A stretch of 50,816 nucleotides of DNA from contig JAAVDD010000006.1 of the NCBI GenBank assembly GCA_014801985.1, positions 2,434 through 53,249 of the forward strand, given 5' to 3'. The DNA comes from Bacteroides sp. Its GTDB lineage: Bacteria; Bacteroidota; Bacteroidia; Bacteroidales; Muribaculaceae. Of this stretch, positions 1-8,528 are shown one piece after another. The notes under the pieces were generated by a model, which saw nothing but the letters and a program-made list of their open reading frames with translations, did not search any database and was not told where the DNA came from. The translations under genes and the position numbers were made by a program. Positions within the stretch are counted from its first letter, which is position 1, and each line of letters begins with the position of its first letter.

Positions 1-25
1 CAGTGAGTTTCAATCTTTAGGTCAG

Positions 26-112
26 CGGAAAGACAGGGATTCGAACCCTGGGTACCCGTAAGGGTACAACGGTTTTCGAGACCGTCCCGATCGACCACTC
101 CGGCATCTTTCC
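26..112 (-). tRNA. tRNA-Ser (anticodon CGA)
   Basis: Read on the minus strand this folds as a complete class II tRNA. The 7-bp acceptor stem pairs GGAAAGA (106-112) with TCTTTCC (27-33), and base 26 gives a G discriminator. The anticodon loop is CTCGAAA within the stem ACGGT/ACCGT, giving anticodon CGA, which reads UCG. A long variable arm built on GTACCC/GGGTAC and a TTCGAAT T-loop fit serine tRNA. CCA is not encoded. The pieces are seen directly; the identity follows from the anticodon and the long variable arm. Confidence 0.96.
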
Positions 113-133
113 TTCGTCGTTTTTGATAGCATA

Positions 134-166
134 CAAAATTACTACTTTTTTATAATATCTTCCAAA
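134..166 (-). promoter_or_regulatory. Bacteroides-type promoter for tRNA-Ser
   Basis: On the minus strand a -7 element TAATTTTG (134-141) lies 21 bp downstream of a TTTG -33 element (163-166), matching TTTG-N19..21-TAnnTTTG. Transcription would start near 127, about 15 nt before the mature tRNA 5' end at 112. Confidence 0.6.
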
Positions 167-309
167 TTTTTCACGACTTTTTTTCTTTTTTTATGTTATA
201 GTGGTATAGGGATTTCATGCTGTCATGACGATCTCTTTGTAATATTTCAGTTTTTAAATACGCCTCTTGCGCAGCTTGCAGGCGTTTTCAACCTTAACCC
301 CCTTTTACC

Positions 310-1188
310 ATGGACAATAAACGAATTATCCCCCCTTCCGAGCTTATTATCAATGAAGATGGCTCTGCATTCCATATCCATCTCACTCCCGAACAATTGC
401 GCGACAAGATTATTTTTGTCGGCGATCCGGGCCGCGTCGATATGGTGGCTTCATATTTCGATTCAATCGACTATGATGTATCGTCACGCGAATTTCACGC
501 CATAGGTGGCACCTACAAAGGGAAACCACTGATGGTTATCTCGCATGGCATCGGTTCCGACAATATCGAGATAGTCATGACCGAACTCGATGCCCTGGCT
601 AACGTCGATTTTAAGACGCGCACCATAAAACCTGACCACCGCACTTTGGAAATAGTGCGTGTCGGCACGTCGGGTTCACTTCAGGATGACCTCCACATCG
701 GAGATTTTGTAATTGCAGAGAAAGGTACAGGAACCGACGGCATCCTCAATTTCTATGCCGATCGTAATGAAGTTTGTGATCTTGATTTTGAACGACTCTT
801 CTGTATCCATACCGGATGGGATCCCCTTTGGGCCGCTCCCTATACCGTGGATGCCGACCCTGATCTTGTGGAGAGAATCGGGAAGGATGACATGACAAGA
901 GGTTATACCATCTCGGCTGTCGGATTCTATGCGCCTCAGGGAAGAATGGTGCGACTCCGCCTCGCAGATCCTAAACTCAATGAGAAAATAGAGTCTTTCC
1001 GTTATCAAGGTCGCCCGGTGACGAACTTCGAGATGGAATCAGGATGTCTGCAAGGAATGGCAAAGATGCTCGGACATAAGGCCATGACCGTCTGCTGCAT
1101 CATAGCCGAGCGACGCGCCAATAACGCCAACACCGACTATAAGCCGGCTGTAAAGAAACTCATTGAAACCGTTCTCGACCGATTCTGA
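310..1188 (+). CDS. udp: uridine phosphorylase (nucleoside phosphorylase family)
   Basis: This is a 292-residue cytoplasmic nucleoside phosphorylase, which cleaves (most likely) uridine with phosphate to uracil and ribose-1-phosphate in pyrimidine salvage. Seen in the sequence: the N-terminal phosphate-binding motif VGDPGRVDMVA (about residues 37-47), the glycine-rich RVGTSGSL segment (about 117-124), and the C-terminal NFEMESGCL motif (about 241-249), whose Glu-Met-Glu contacts the ribose in this family. It resembles the Bacteroides uridine phosphorylase group more than short PNP/DeoD enzymes, but uridine specificity is inferred. It is monocistronic, follows the tRNA region and converges on dprA with 5 bp between stop codons. 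Purine substrates cannot be excluded. Confidence 0.85.
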   Translation: MDNKRIIPPSELIINEDGSAFHIHLTPEQLRDKIIFVGDPGRVDMVASYFDSIDYDVSSREFHAIGGTYKGKPLMVISHGIGSDNIEIVMTELDALANVDFKTRTIKPDHRTLEIVRVGTSGSLQDDLHIGDFVIAEKGTGTDGILNFYADRNEVCDLDFERLFCIHTGWDPLWAAPYTVDADPDLVERIGKDDMTRGYTISAVGFYAPQGRMVRLRLADPKLNEKIESFRYQGRPVTNFEMESGCLQGMAKMLGHKAMTVCCIIAERRANNANTDYKPAVKKLIETVLDRF

Positions 1189-1193
1189 AATCG

Positions 1194-2309
1194 CTATGCC
1201 AAGGAATAGCGGTTGCCGGGATGACGTATCACAATCCCATCAAATTCCAGTTCGGTCAGCGTTGATGTGAGAATCGGAATATGGATTTTTGTTTTCTGAT
1301 AAAGCGCATCAACCGACACCGGGTCGGCTGTGAATTTTAGTATTTCATAAATCTCCTTCGCTTCATCTTGCAATTCGGGGAAAAGATTACGTTGTTTCGG
1401 CTTTACCGCCACTCCGGCAGGTCGCCAGCCCATAAGCTCCACCACATCGGCCACTGATGTCGCCAGCGAGGCCTTCTGTTTTCTTATCAGATGATTACAC
1501 CCCTCGCTCATAGGATCAGAAGCACGGCCGGGGACTGCCGCCACTTCACGCGAATAGGAGAAAGCCACATTGGCTGTGCTCATCGCTCCCCCCTTCAGAG
1601 GCGATTCCACCACCATAGTGAGTTGACTTAGTCCGGCCACTATACGGTTGCGTTCAAGGAATCGTCTCTGGAAGGGAGTCGTGCCCGAGGGATATTCCGA
1701 AATGATGGAACCTCCACTTTTTATTATCCGTCGGGCAAGGTCACGGTTTGCCGCCGGATAAAGAGTGTCGAGACCATGAGCCACCACCGCCACCGTGGTC
1801 AACCCATTCTCCAGAGCCCCCTTATGGGCAAGAGTATCTATTCCGAAGGCCAAGCCCGACACAATCACCATATCAGGGAAATATCCGGCAAGAGTCCTTA
1901 TGAATTCCTCGCAGAAACCGACAGCATAAGCAGTATTACGACGAGTCCCGACGATATTCATCACGTGGTCTGCATCAAGATCGGTTTCTCCAAGCTGGAA
2001 AAGCACAGGAGGAGCATCCGGAGTCTCCCGAAGCAACATAGGATAATCCTCGTCACCAAGATAATAAACCCTTATCCCATGACGCTCCACAAAAGCTATC
2101 TCCTTTCTTGCGCGGAATAGAGCCTCTTCCCTTGCAAGCTTATCGAGAGAGATGTTCATGCCAAGTTCTTCGGAGAGGGTGCGCGTATCAAGTTCCGCAA
2201 ACCTATCCACCCCTATACCGCATTCCTCCAGCCTGCGCACCACAGCGGCATTCACTCCGGGAGTGAACGCAATCCCCATCTTATATATCCGCTCCTCCTT
2301 TGAATCCAT
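1194..2309 (-). CDS. dprA: DNA-processing protein DprA
   Basis: This is a 371-residue DprA/Smf protein, which binds incoming single-stranded DNA during transformation and loads RecA. The Rossmann-like core is clear: IVGTRRNT (about residues 116-123), VSGLAFGIDTLAHKGAL (about 151-167), the GGSIISEYPSGT segment (about 200-211) and the RNRIVAGLS and KGGAMSTA motifs. The N-terminal HhH-like region and the C-terminal winged-helix region (about 305-371) are both present, so it is full length. It is last in a leftward operon; its ATG overlaps the TAA of the thioesterase gene (TAATG), which implies translational coupling. Whether the organism is naturally competent cannot be told from this window. 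Confidence 0.94.
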   Translation of the reverse strand: MDSKEERIYKMGIAFTPGVNAAVVRRLEECGIGVDRFAELDTRTLSEELGMNISLDKLAREEALFRARKEIAFVERHGIRVYYLGDEDYPMLLRETPDAPPVLFQLGETDLDADHVMNIVGTRRNTAYAVGFCEEFIRTLAGYFPDMVIVSGLAFGIDTLAHKGALENGLTTVAVVAHGLDTLYPAANRDLARRIIKSGGSIISEYPSGTTPFQRRFLERNRIVAGLSQLTMVVESPLKGGAMSTANVAFSYSREVAAVPGRASDPMSEGCNHLIRKQKASLATSVADVVELMGWRPAGVAVKPKQRNLFPELQDEAKEIYEILKFTADPVSVDALYQKTKIHIPILTSTLTELEFDGIVIRHPGNRYSLA

Positions 2310-2728
2310 TAGAGATATTTACTGAAAACTGCGGCCAGCTCATCGCCGCGTGAGAGTTTACCATCCTTCAGCACAACCACCGTGACCACACCTTCCACAC
2401 ATACCTCCCCATCGCTGCGGATGATATCCTGATGAAAGATAAAACGCGGCCCTTTACGTTCAAGACGTAAACATGAGATGAAACTGTCGCCACCGCGTAG
2501 CGAGGTCTTATACTCCACCTCTATCTTCCTCACCACTGCATCAATTCCGCGGTTGTGCATCTCAATGAATGATAATCCGGCATCCTTACAGAAGCGATGA
2601 CGAGTATGCTCCATATAATGGAGATAATTGGCATTGTTCACTATCTGCTCGCAATCGAGCTCGTAATCACGCACCTCCATATCCATTATGAAGCAATATC
2701 TTCGTTTTTTATCTTTTATAATTCTCAT
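2309..2728 (-). CDS. acyl-CoA thioesterase, hotdog fold (YbgC/4HBT-like)
   Basis: This 139-residue protein has the single hotdog domain of the 4-hydroxybenzoyl-CoA thioesterase/YbgC group, which hydrolyse acyl-CoA or acyl-ACP thioesters. The YELDCEQIVNNANYLHYME segment (about residues 18-36) corresponds to the family's active-site helix (usually D-x-x-G-H-V-N-N); here the Gly-His pair is replaced by Gln-Ile, as in acyl-ACP-type relatives. The start at 2728 overlaps the upstream stop as ATGA, so I kept it. A shorter form from Met14 or Met16 (MDMEVRD) is plausible because the first 13 residues are basic and outside the fold. The substrate is unknown. Confidence 0.8.
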   Translation of the reverse strand: MRIIKDKKRRYCFIMDMEVRDYELDCEQIVNNANYLHYMEHTRHRFCKDAGLSFIEMHNRGIDAVVRKIEVEYKTSLRGGDSFISCLRLERKGPRFIFHQDIIRSDGEVCVEGVVTVVVLKDGKLSRGDELAAVFSKYL

Positions 2729-3324
2729 TTCCTCTTGATTTCAATTGATTGTTGATTCCCGGAACCCGATACATCTCGGCCGGCCGCGATAATCCTTACA
2801 GCCTCTGCAAAATCTTCGTCGTCAGCAAACGCTTCCCGTGGAAGATATAGAAAACCCGATCCCTGTGTAATAAATGGGAAAATCACATAGTCTTTCCCTA
2901 CCGTGTAAGGGCCGAATGATGACAACGGCCAGACCATCGATCTCCATACCTCCTCATCCAAGACCGGATCTTCCCCAACCTCTTCATCCGGATTCTCCCC
3001 TTTCTCCCCCTCCTTCGGAAGGGATTTTATCAGAAGCCACACCGTCAGTTCCTTCTCCCCTATCTCCAAACGATGATCAATCACATTCAGATAATTCTCT
3101 CCCTTCATCCCATAGTTAAAATAAAGGAGCATCATCATTGCCGGCCCCAAAAGACATATCACTATGAAAGCAAGGATAAAAATGCGATAATCCACAAGAA
3201 CGCCAAGAATGAGCGATACCATAACGAGCATCACCCCTGCCAAAAGCCATCCCTGTCCGTGACGTTCAAATAGCAGACGGGCAAATCTCCCTCTGTCGGC
3301 CCTGAAAATACCGGTCTCTATCAT
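2725..3324 (-). CDS. small membrane protein, function unknown
   Basis: This 199-residue protein has an N-terminal cytosolic stretch, two hydrophobic segments (about residues 27-45 and 48-69, separated by VDYR) and a soluble C-terminal domain with an acidic linker (about 105-125). The layout resembles YcxB-like or PH-like membrane proteins, but I do not recognise a family with certainty. It overlaps both neighbours by ATGA, so it is made together with the Ntn hydrolase and the thioesterase. An envelope role is inferred only from the hydrophobic segments. Confidence 0.75.
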   Translation of the reverse strand: MIETGIFRADRGRFARLLFERHGQGWLLAGVMLVMVSLILGVLVDYRIFILAFIVICLLGPAMMMLLYFNYGMKGENYLNVIDHRLEIGEKELTVWLLIKSLPKEGEKGENPDEEVGEDPVLDEEVWRSMVWPLSSFGPYTVGKDYVIFPFITQGSGFLYLPREAFADDEDFAEAVRIIAAGRDVSGSGNQQSIEIKRK

Positions 3325-4463
3325 TTGTCGCGAGCCTCGATCTCCTCCTTATAGGTCCGGGTGTTTTCCTCTATGGCTTTCTGCGCATAGCCCGTTCCTT
3401 CGGAATTATAAAGCTTTGACATATCTATATACATCTTCTTCCCTTTTTTAGAGAACACCTCCGCCCGCTTTTTCACAGCTTCGTCGCCAAGTCGTGAATG
3501 TCCGTTAGGCAAGGTTCCGCGTAGGCCGGCATCCACGCCATCCTCAGAAACCCTGACCGCCTTTATTTTTGAAACCGGAGGATAACCGATACCTGTCCAC
3601 ATGATATATTGCTTCTTCACCATCTCAGGATCCGGAGTCTCACCCGGCTTAATGGGAGGACATCCCTCGATAGCGATTGTGGCGGTAGACTTATATCTTG
3701 GTATAAAATCTTCATCAAGGAGGGCATGGTTGCCACTCATTGTAAAATTCCGTTTCTTGCCATCATGGTAGAATGTTCGGCTGATGGTCTCGGTGAGAAG
3801 TTCGGAAGTGATTTCCCCTTTCTCTGCGTAAGGAGCAAGGAGGCATTCCGCATTAGCCTCCCTTACGAAGCCATACCCCTCATTGGGGCGCCCGGCATGA
3901 CTATAGTTTGTGCGAACCAGCATTCCGGAGGGTTCATCCTTCAGGTCGAAGCGAATATATGAATGGTTGTTTGTCTCGAAATAAGCCCCGTCGCCATAAG
4001 CATCAATCACTCCAAAATTCGCTTCCACTCCCATCGGGCGGGGAAGAGAATCAAGAAGAGCAGCGAAATCATCGACCGTGCGACACAGGCGCAGAGCCTT
4101 TGTCATCACAATACCCTCCTTATCCATCTGTTTGTTAGGCACCTTATCATCCTTAAGATTATAGGATGCAGTGTTCATCACGGCAAATCCCGCCTCGTTC
4201 ATCCCCATCCAGGCCTCCTTCAGACCTCTGTCGGCTGCATTATATAGCGCCACGTATGAGAAATCACCATTCTTTCCTTCCACGTATTCCACCTTATTAT
4301 CCGTCGTGCTCGTGTCTCGGTGTTTCCAGAGGATAGGACGGCCGTATGGGTTAAGGTTTGCTCCTATTATGGCAGATGTACAGGCATCCGCACTTTCCAC
4401 TAAATTCAGAAAAGCCACTATGGCTCCTAAATATATCAACAGTCTTTTTATTCTTCTCAACAT
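3321..4463 (-). CDS. secreted linear-amide C-N hydrolase (choloylglycine hydrolase-like Ntn hydrolase)
   Basis: This is an Ntn-hydrolase of the linear amide C-N hydrolase/C45-like group, which includes penicillin V acylase and bile salt hydrolase relatives. From the ATG at 4463 (380 residues) a signal peptide runs to ESADA, and Cys28 follows directly as the putative N-terminal nucleophile exposed by cleavage. Further family signs are the WKHRD segment (usually R-x-x-D near the start of the mature enzyme) and GMNEAGFAVMNTASYN. A longer reading frame extends to 4547, but it would put 28 extra residues before the signal peptide and would run through a terminator-like hairpin. The substrate is unknown; bile-salt or acyl-homoserine-lactone cleavage is possible but not shown. 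It is the first gene of the operon ending in dprA. Confidence 0.8.
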   Translation of the reverse strand: MLRRIKRLLIYLGAIVAFLNLVESADACTSAIIGANLNPYGRPILWKHRDTSTTDNKVEYVEGKNGDFSYVALYNAADRGLKEAWMGMNEAGFAVMNTASYNLKDDKVPNKQMDKEGIVMTKALRLCRTVDDFAALLDSLPRPMGVEANFGVIDAYGDGAYFETNNHSYIRFDLKDEPSGMLVRTNYSHAGRPNEGYGFVREANAECLLAPYAEKGEITSELLTETISRTFYHDGKKRNFTMSGNHALLDEDFIPRYKSTATIAIEGCPPIKPGETPDPEMVKKQYIMWTGIGYPPVSKIKAVRVSEDGVDAGLRGTLPNGHSRLGDEAVKKRAEVFSKKGKKMYIDMSKLYNSEGTGYAQKAIEENTRTYKEEIEARDK

Positions 4464-4467
4464 AATC

Positions 4468-4504
4468 AAAAAAACAAGAGGGAAGCCGGAATTGGTTTCC
4501 CTCT
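4468..4504 (-). terminator. intrinsic terminator or attenuator directly before the Ntn-hydrolase gene
   Basis: On the minus strand an 11-bp stem (4494-4504 with 4477-4487, one mismatch, 6-nt loop) is followed by TG and a run of seven T (4468-4474). The run ends only four bases before the ATG at 4463. It would end the DUF1015 transcript coming from upstream; no separate promoter for the following operon is visible between this hairpin and the ATG. Confidence 0.75.
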
Positions 4505-4577
4505 GTAAAATTATCAAATATTTCTTTTTCTGCAAAATTTCCCGCAAATGAAAGCAAGGGAAAACACAGGAGTCTTA

Positions 4578-5822
4578 TCAGTCGAGCTTATGAATCACGA
4601 GGCCTGAACGGAGTTTAGGCTCAAACCAAGTGGTCTTGGGCGGCATGATATTTCCGGTGTCGGCTATATTCATGAGCTGATCCATTGTCACGGGATAAAG
4701 GGCGAGTGCCATTGCCATCTCACCGCTGTCAACGCGACGCTTGAGTTCGCCCAATCCACGGATACCTCCTACAAAATCTATTCTCTTGTCGCTTCGCAGG
4801 TCATGGATGCCAAGGATATCGCGGAGGATAAGATCGGAAGATACAGTGACATCGAGCACGCCGATAGGGTCCTGATCATTGAATGTACCCTCCTTCGCGG
4901 TAAGTGAATACCAGCGTCCGTCGAGATAGAGTGAGAAATTATGAAGGGCGCGGGGCTGATAGATTTCAGTGCCCATATCCTCCACGATGAAATTCTCCTC
5001 AAGTTTCTTCAGGAATTCGGCGGGTGTCAATCCATTCAGATCCTTCACCACGCGGTTATAGTCGATGATGCGGAGATGAGATGAAGGGAAGGCCACTGCC
5101 ATGAAATAGTTATATTCCTCATCACCCTTGTGGTCGGGATTTCCGGCTGCTTTCTCAGCGCCTACAAGTGCGGCTGCCGCAGAGCGGTGATGTCCGTCGG
5201 CGATATAGAGGTGAGGGATCTTCTCGAACTCCTCAGTCACTTTTGCTATGGTCTCCTCATCCTCGATCACCCAGAGTGTGTGACCGAATCCATCGGGGGC
5301 TGTGAAGTTATATTCCGGCTCTTTGGCTGAAACCTCACGAATGATTCCTTCGAGCACTTCATTGTCGGGGAAAGCGAAAAAGACAGGCTCAATGTTGGCA
5401 TTGTTGCAACGCACATGCTTCATGCGGTCTTCCTCCTTGTCGCGACGTGTCAGCTCATGCTTCTTGATTCGGCCCTCCATATAGTCGGGAACCCATGCGG
5501 CAACCACGAAACCGTACTGAGTGCGGCCATCCATAGTCTGGGCATATATATAATAGTTCTCCTTGCCGTCTTGAACAAGCCAACCCTCATCCTGGAATTT
5601 CTTGAAATTCTCCACTGCCTTGTCGTAGACGTCAGGATGATGTTCGTCGAAACCGGGTTCGAAATCGATTTCAGGTTTGATGATGTGATAAAGGCTCTTC
5701 TCATTTCCTTCGGCCTCTTTGCGGGCTTCTTCGGAATTGAGCACATCGTAAGGACGGGAGGCAACTTCCTCCACAAGGTGGCGAGGCGGGCGAACGCCTT
5801 TGAACGGTTTTACTTTTGCCAT
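4578..5822 (-). CDS. DUF1015 family protein
   Basis: This 414-residue soluble protein matches the DUF1015 family. It starts with the typical KPFKGVRPP and ASRPYDVLNSEEAR segments and carries the conserved LYIADGHHRSAAAAL motif (about residues 204-218), with paired histidines that look like an active or metal site. The biochemical role is not established; in many bacteria the family sits beside serine-biosynthesis genes, which are absent here. It lies downstream of the Fur-family regulator on the same strand with a 57-bp gap, and a terminator-like hairpin follows it. Confidence 0.88.
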   Translation of the reverse strand: MAKVKPFKGVRPPRHLVEEVASRPYDVLNSEEARKEAEGNEKSLYHIIKPEIDFEPGFDEHHPDVYDKAVENFKKFQDEGWLVQDGKENYYIYAQTMDGRTQYGFVVAAWVPDYMEGRIKKHELTRRDKEEDRMKHVRCNNANIEPVFFAFPDNEVLEGIIREVSAKEPEYNFTAPDGFGHTLWVIEDEETIAKVTEEFEKIPHLYIADGHHRSAAAALVGAEKAAGNPDHKGDEEYNYFMAVAFPSSHLRIIDYNRVVKDLNGLTPAEFLKKLEENFIVEDMGTEIYQPRALHNFSLYLDGRWYSLTAKEGTFNDQDPIGVLDVTVSSDLILRDILGIHDLRSDKRIDFVGGIRGLGELKRRVDSGEMAMALALYPVTMDQLMNIADTGNIMPPKTTWFEPKLRSGLVIHKLD

Positions 5823-5879
5823 GGTATTAATTTCTAAGGTTAGGCAGCTTAGTCCACTGCTATTATAAATAAAATTGGT

Positions 5880-6389
5880 TTATTTCTCCTCTATGTCCTC
5901 CCCTTCCGTATGCAGGCTTTCCCCGGCTCGTTTCTCACGGTTTAAACGCCGAGAGCATTGCGAACACAGGCCGTAGATATTTGTAGAGATGAATGAAGGT
6001 TTGAACTGCCGGAATTTCAACTGTTCGAAATATTCGTTGAACCCTTCGTCATGAACCTCCTTCACCTTTCCGCAGCTCATGCAAATCAGATGGAGATGGC
6101 GGTCGTCATAAAGCTCATAGGCAGCCTGATTTTCGTTGAGATAATGTTTGCGCAGAATCTTACATTCACAAAGAAGCTCGACCGTGTTGTAGACAGTGGC
6201 GCGACATACGCGGTATTCCTTCTCGATGTCGCGATATAGCTCGTCGATATCGAAATGCACCCGCTGTTCCAGCGCCCTGTCGAGAATGGCGAAACGCTCC
6301 GGCGTCTGCCGCATCTTCTTCGATTTTATATATTCCGCAAACCGCTCGCGCAGATGCTCCCTCCTTTCAGTGCTGACCGTTGGTTCCAT
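5880..6389 (-). CDS. Fur-family transcriptional regulator
   Basis: From the ATG at 6389 this gives 169 residues. The N-terminal winged helix includes MRQTPERFAILDRAL and the recognition-helix region CRATVYNTVELL. The C-terminal dimerisation domain has HLHLICMSCGKVKEV and CSQCSRR, two CxxC pairs that would bind structural zinc. It belongs to the Fur/PerR/Zur family; the sensed metal or peroxide is not decided by the sequence. A longer frame starts at 6413, but its start codon lies upstream of the -7 box, so the first ATG inside the predicted transcript is 6389, at or within a few bases of the 5' end. The tail (about 150-169) is acidic and looks disordered. Confidence 0.9.
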   Translation of the reverse strand: MEPTVSTERREHLRERFAEYIKSKKMRQTPERFAILDRALEQRVHFDIDELYRDIEKEYRVCRATVYNTVELLCECKILRKHYLNENQAAYELYDDRHLHLICMSCGKVKEVHDEGFNEYFEQLKFRQFKPSFISTNIYGLCSQCSRRLNREKRAGESLHTEGEDIEEK

Positions 6390-6397
6390 AACTATCG

Positions 6398-6429
6398 CAA
6401 ATTTAATCAGCAAATATCAATTTTCCAAA
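6398..6429 (-). promoter_or_regulatory. strong Bacteroides-type promoter of the Fur-family gene
   Basis: On the minus strand TTTG (6426-6429), 20 bp, then TAAATTTG (6398-6405) is a full consensus match. The expected start, 4-8 nt past the -7 box, falls at 6390-6394. That leaves a leader of 0-5 nt before the ATG at 6389, so the mRNA is probably leaderless. Confidence 0.7.
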
Positions 6430-6480
6430 TTTTTTATACCCTCCTTCCCAAAAGAGAGCTAAAAAAATTCTTTTGTTATA

Positions 6481-6511
6481 TTCGGAATTTAGAAATATTT
6501 ATTTAATTTTG
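6481..6511 (+). promoter_or_regulatory. Bacteroides-type promoter of the EamA transporter gene
   Basis: TTCG (6481-6484), 19 bp, then TAATTTTG (6504-6511) matches the consensus at all but one base. The predicted start is near 6517, about 70 nt before the ATG at 6586. It diverges from the Fur-family promoter. Confidence 0.6.
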
Positions 6512-6585
6512 CGTACCAAACCTTAAACCCACGGCAAAGGGCAGCCATACATGACCGCTCCTCCGGGGTGAAATCTAAACTACCG

Positions 6586-7521
6586 ATGAAATTCAACACA
6601 GCCAAAGGCCAGAAATATCTTCTCCTCATCGCGCATTTAGGGGCGCTTATCACCGTCATTGCATGGGGATCATCTTTCCTCTCCACGAAAATCCTCATGG
6701 AAGATGGAGGATTCACGCCGGTGGAGATGTATGTCTATCGTTTTGCGGCGGCATATCTGCTTCTGCTTGCAGTGACATGGAAAAAGATGATGGCCAATTC
6801 ATGGCGCGATGAACTCACGCTCGCCCTCTGCGGAGTCTGTGCCGGATCGCTTTACTTCATCACAGAAAATTACGCACTAAAGCTTACCACCACGGGCAAC
6901 GTCTCCCTGCTTGCCTCGATCTCGCCTATTTTCACCACCTTCCTTGTGGCGCTGATGTTCAAGCAGCGTATAAAGGCCGGAGTGATTATCGGATCGGTTG
7001 TGGCTTTCATCGGAGTGGGCTGCATCATATTCAGCCACGGGGCCTCAATGGAACTTCATCCCGAAGGCGACCTGCTTGCTCTTGTGGCTGCACTTTGCTG
7101 GGCTATCTACACCGTAGCCATAAAACCCATCATCCCCAACTATACATCTCTCTTTATCACTCGCAAACTCTTCTTCTATGGAGTCGTCACGGCCCTTCCT
7201 CTCCTTTTCCTTCAGCAGGAGCCGCTGCATCTTCGTCTGCTCGTTGATTTCAGCCAGCCGACATATTTCCTTAATTTCCTGTTCCTTGTGGTTATGTGCT
7301 CAATGGGTGCATATCTTGTATGGAACGAGGCAATGAAATATCTGGGACCCGTCACTGCCAACAATTACCTCTATATGCAGCCGCTGGTCACAATGATAGC
7401 CGCATATTTCGTGCTCGGTGAGGAGATATACCTATTAGGCTACATCGGCTGCGTATTGATTATCGGGGGACTGATAATATCCGATAAATTAAAGACAGGA
7501 GTCTCAGCCAACAAACGCTGA
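6586..7521 (+). CDS. EamA/DMT-family transporter
   Basis: This inner-membrane protein of 311 residues has about ten hydrophobic segments arranged as two EamA repeats, each beginning near a G-S-x-x-x-x-K-like element (AWGSSFLSTKILM about residues 26-38 in the first; ALCWAIYTVAIKPII in the second). Members export metabolites such as amino acids or sugars; the substrate here is unknown. I chose the ATG at 6586; a GTG six codons upstream (6568) would add KSKLP and is the less likely start. It diverges from the Fur-family regulator and converges on the AraC-type regulator. Confidence 0.87.
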   Translation: MKFNTAKGQKYLLLIAHLGALITVIAWGSSFLSTKILMEDGGFTPVEMYVYRFAAAYLLLLAVTWKKMMANSWRDELTLALCGVCAGSLYFITENYALKLTTTGNVSLLASISPIFTTFLVALMFKQRIKAGVIIGSVVAFIGVGCIIFSHGASMELHPEGDLLALVAALCWAIYTVAIKPIIPNYTSLFITRKLFFYGVVTALPLLFLQQEPLHLRLLVDFSQPTYFLNFLFLVVMCSMGAYLVWNEAMKYLGPVTANNYLYMQPLVTMIAAYFVLGEEIYLLGYIGCVLIIGGLIISDKLKTGVSANKR

Positions 7522-7568
7522 AAATCCTGTCGTGTAAAGTACTCATTCAGGTCGGAATCTACATCCAC

Positions 7569-8432
7569 CTAAGAATTACGGAATTCCTTCGGCGACATTC
7601 CCGCATATTTCTTGAAATATTTCCCAAAGAAAGATTGCGAAGGGAAGTTGAGTTCATCGGCTATCTGCTGGATATTTAGGTTTGTGGATTTCAGAAGCAC
7701 CTTGGCTTCCAGAATCACGAAACGCTCGATCCATTCCACTGCCGTGTATCCGGTCTGCGCCTTTATCGTGCGCGAAAGATGCTTTGGGGTTATCTCAAGC
7801 CGCGAGGCATAGAAATCAAGAAAACGTTCCTTCTTATAATTCTCCTGCACAAGCGAAAGGAAACGGTTGGCCATCCTTCCCTGGTTGGCCATTATTTCAT
7901 CCTTGAAAGGTTCATAACATTTATAGAGCCACCGAAATACAAATGACGCCACCCCGAACACCAGCGCCTGTCCTCCATAGGGATTCTCCCTGTCAGCAAG
8001 CAGGGAATTGAGTTCACCGATGAATCCATCCACTTTTGAAGCCACCGGTTCAGGGATCGGCACCCACACGCGACGCGACATGGATCCATAGAGCGTAGTG
8101 TCGGAAAGGAGGAGGAAAAGATTCTCTTCAAAACGTTTGGACATCACTATCACGGCAGCCTCGAAATCAGAACTTATATATGAGGGCATAAGGAATTGCG
8201 ACCTCCTGATCTGCACAAATGCCGGAGCCTTCACCTTATGGGAGATGAGGCTTATTTCAGCATCGCAATATCCGCGCTTTACGAAAATCCAGGTGTTGGC
8301 CGCAAACTTCACCGGCTCTGTGAGCGACTGGAACATCATCGGCCTTACATTGTCGACCACCCAGAAGTCCTGGTCGAGTATAGCGTCGAGTGTTTCGGGC
8401 AAATCAAGGTTATATTTGAATCCTACGCTCAT
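7569..8432 (-). CDS. AraC-family transcriptional regulator
   Basis: This 287-residue regulator has a C-terminal AraC/XylS DNA-binding domain of two HTH motifs (about residues 190-285), seen in FYASRLEITPKHLSRTIKAQTG and NIQQIADELNFPSQSFFGKYFKKYAGMSP. The N-terminal half is a probable cupin-like sensing domain with no ligand I can name. The frame stays open back to 8549, but the first 39 residues of that longer form lie in what the promoter position makes a leader, and MSVGFKYNLDL at 8432 is the typical N-terminus. Its target is unknown; the divergent ribonucleotide reductase gene is one candidate. Confidence 0.86.
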   Translation of the reverse strand: MSVGFKYNLDLPETLDAILDQDFWVVDNVRPMMFQSLTEPVKFAANTWIFVKRGYCDAEISLISHKVKAPAFVQIRRSQFLMPSYISSDFEAAVIVMSKRFEENLFLLLSDTTLYGSMSRRVWVPIPEPVASKVDGFIGELNSLLADRENPYGGQALVFGVASFVFRWLYKCYEPFKDEIMANQGRMANRFLSLVQENYKKERFLDFYASRLEITPKHLSRTIKAQTGYTAVEWIERFVILEAKVLLKSTNLNIQQIADELNFPSQSFFGKYFKKYAGMSPKEFRNS

Positions 8433-8528
8433 TTTTCCGTTGTTTTTTAGATATTTATGAATAATAATCTCTTGAAGGGAGTGTGTAGTGGAGAGAGGGG
8501 GAGAGAAAGAAAATGTTATACGACATGT

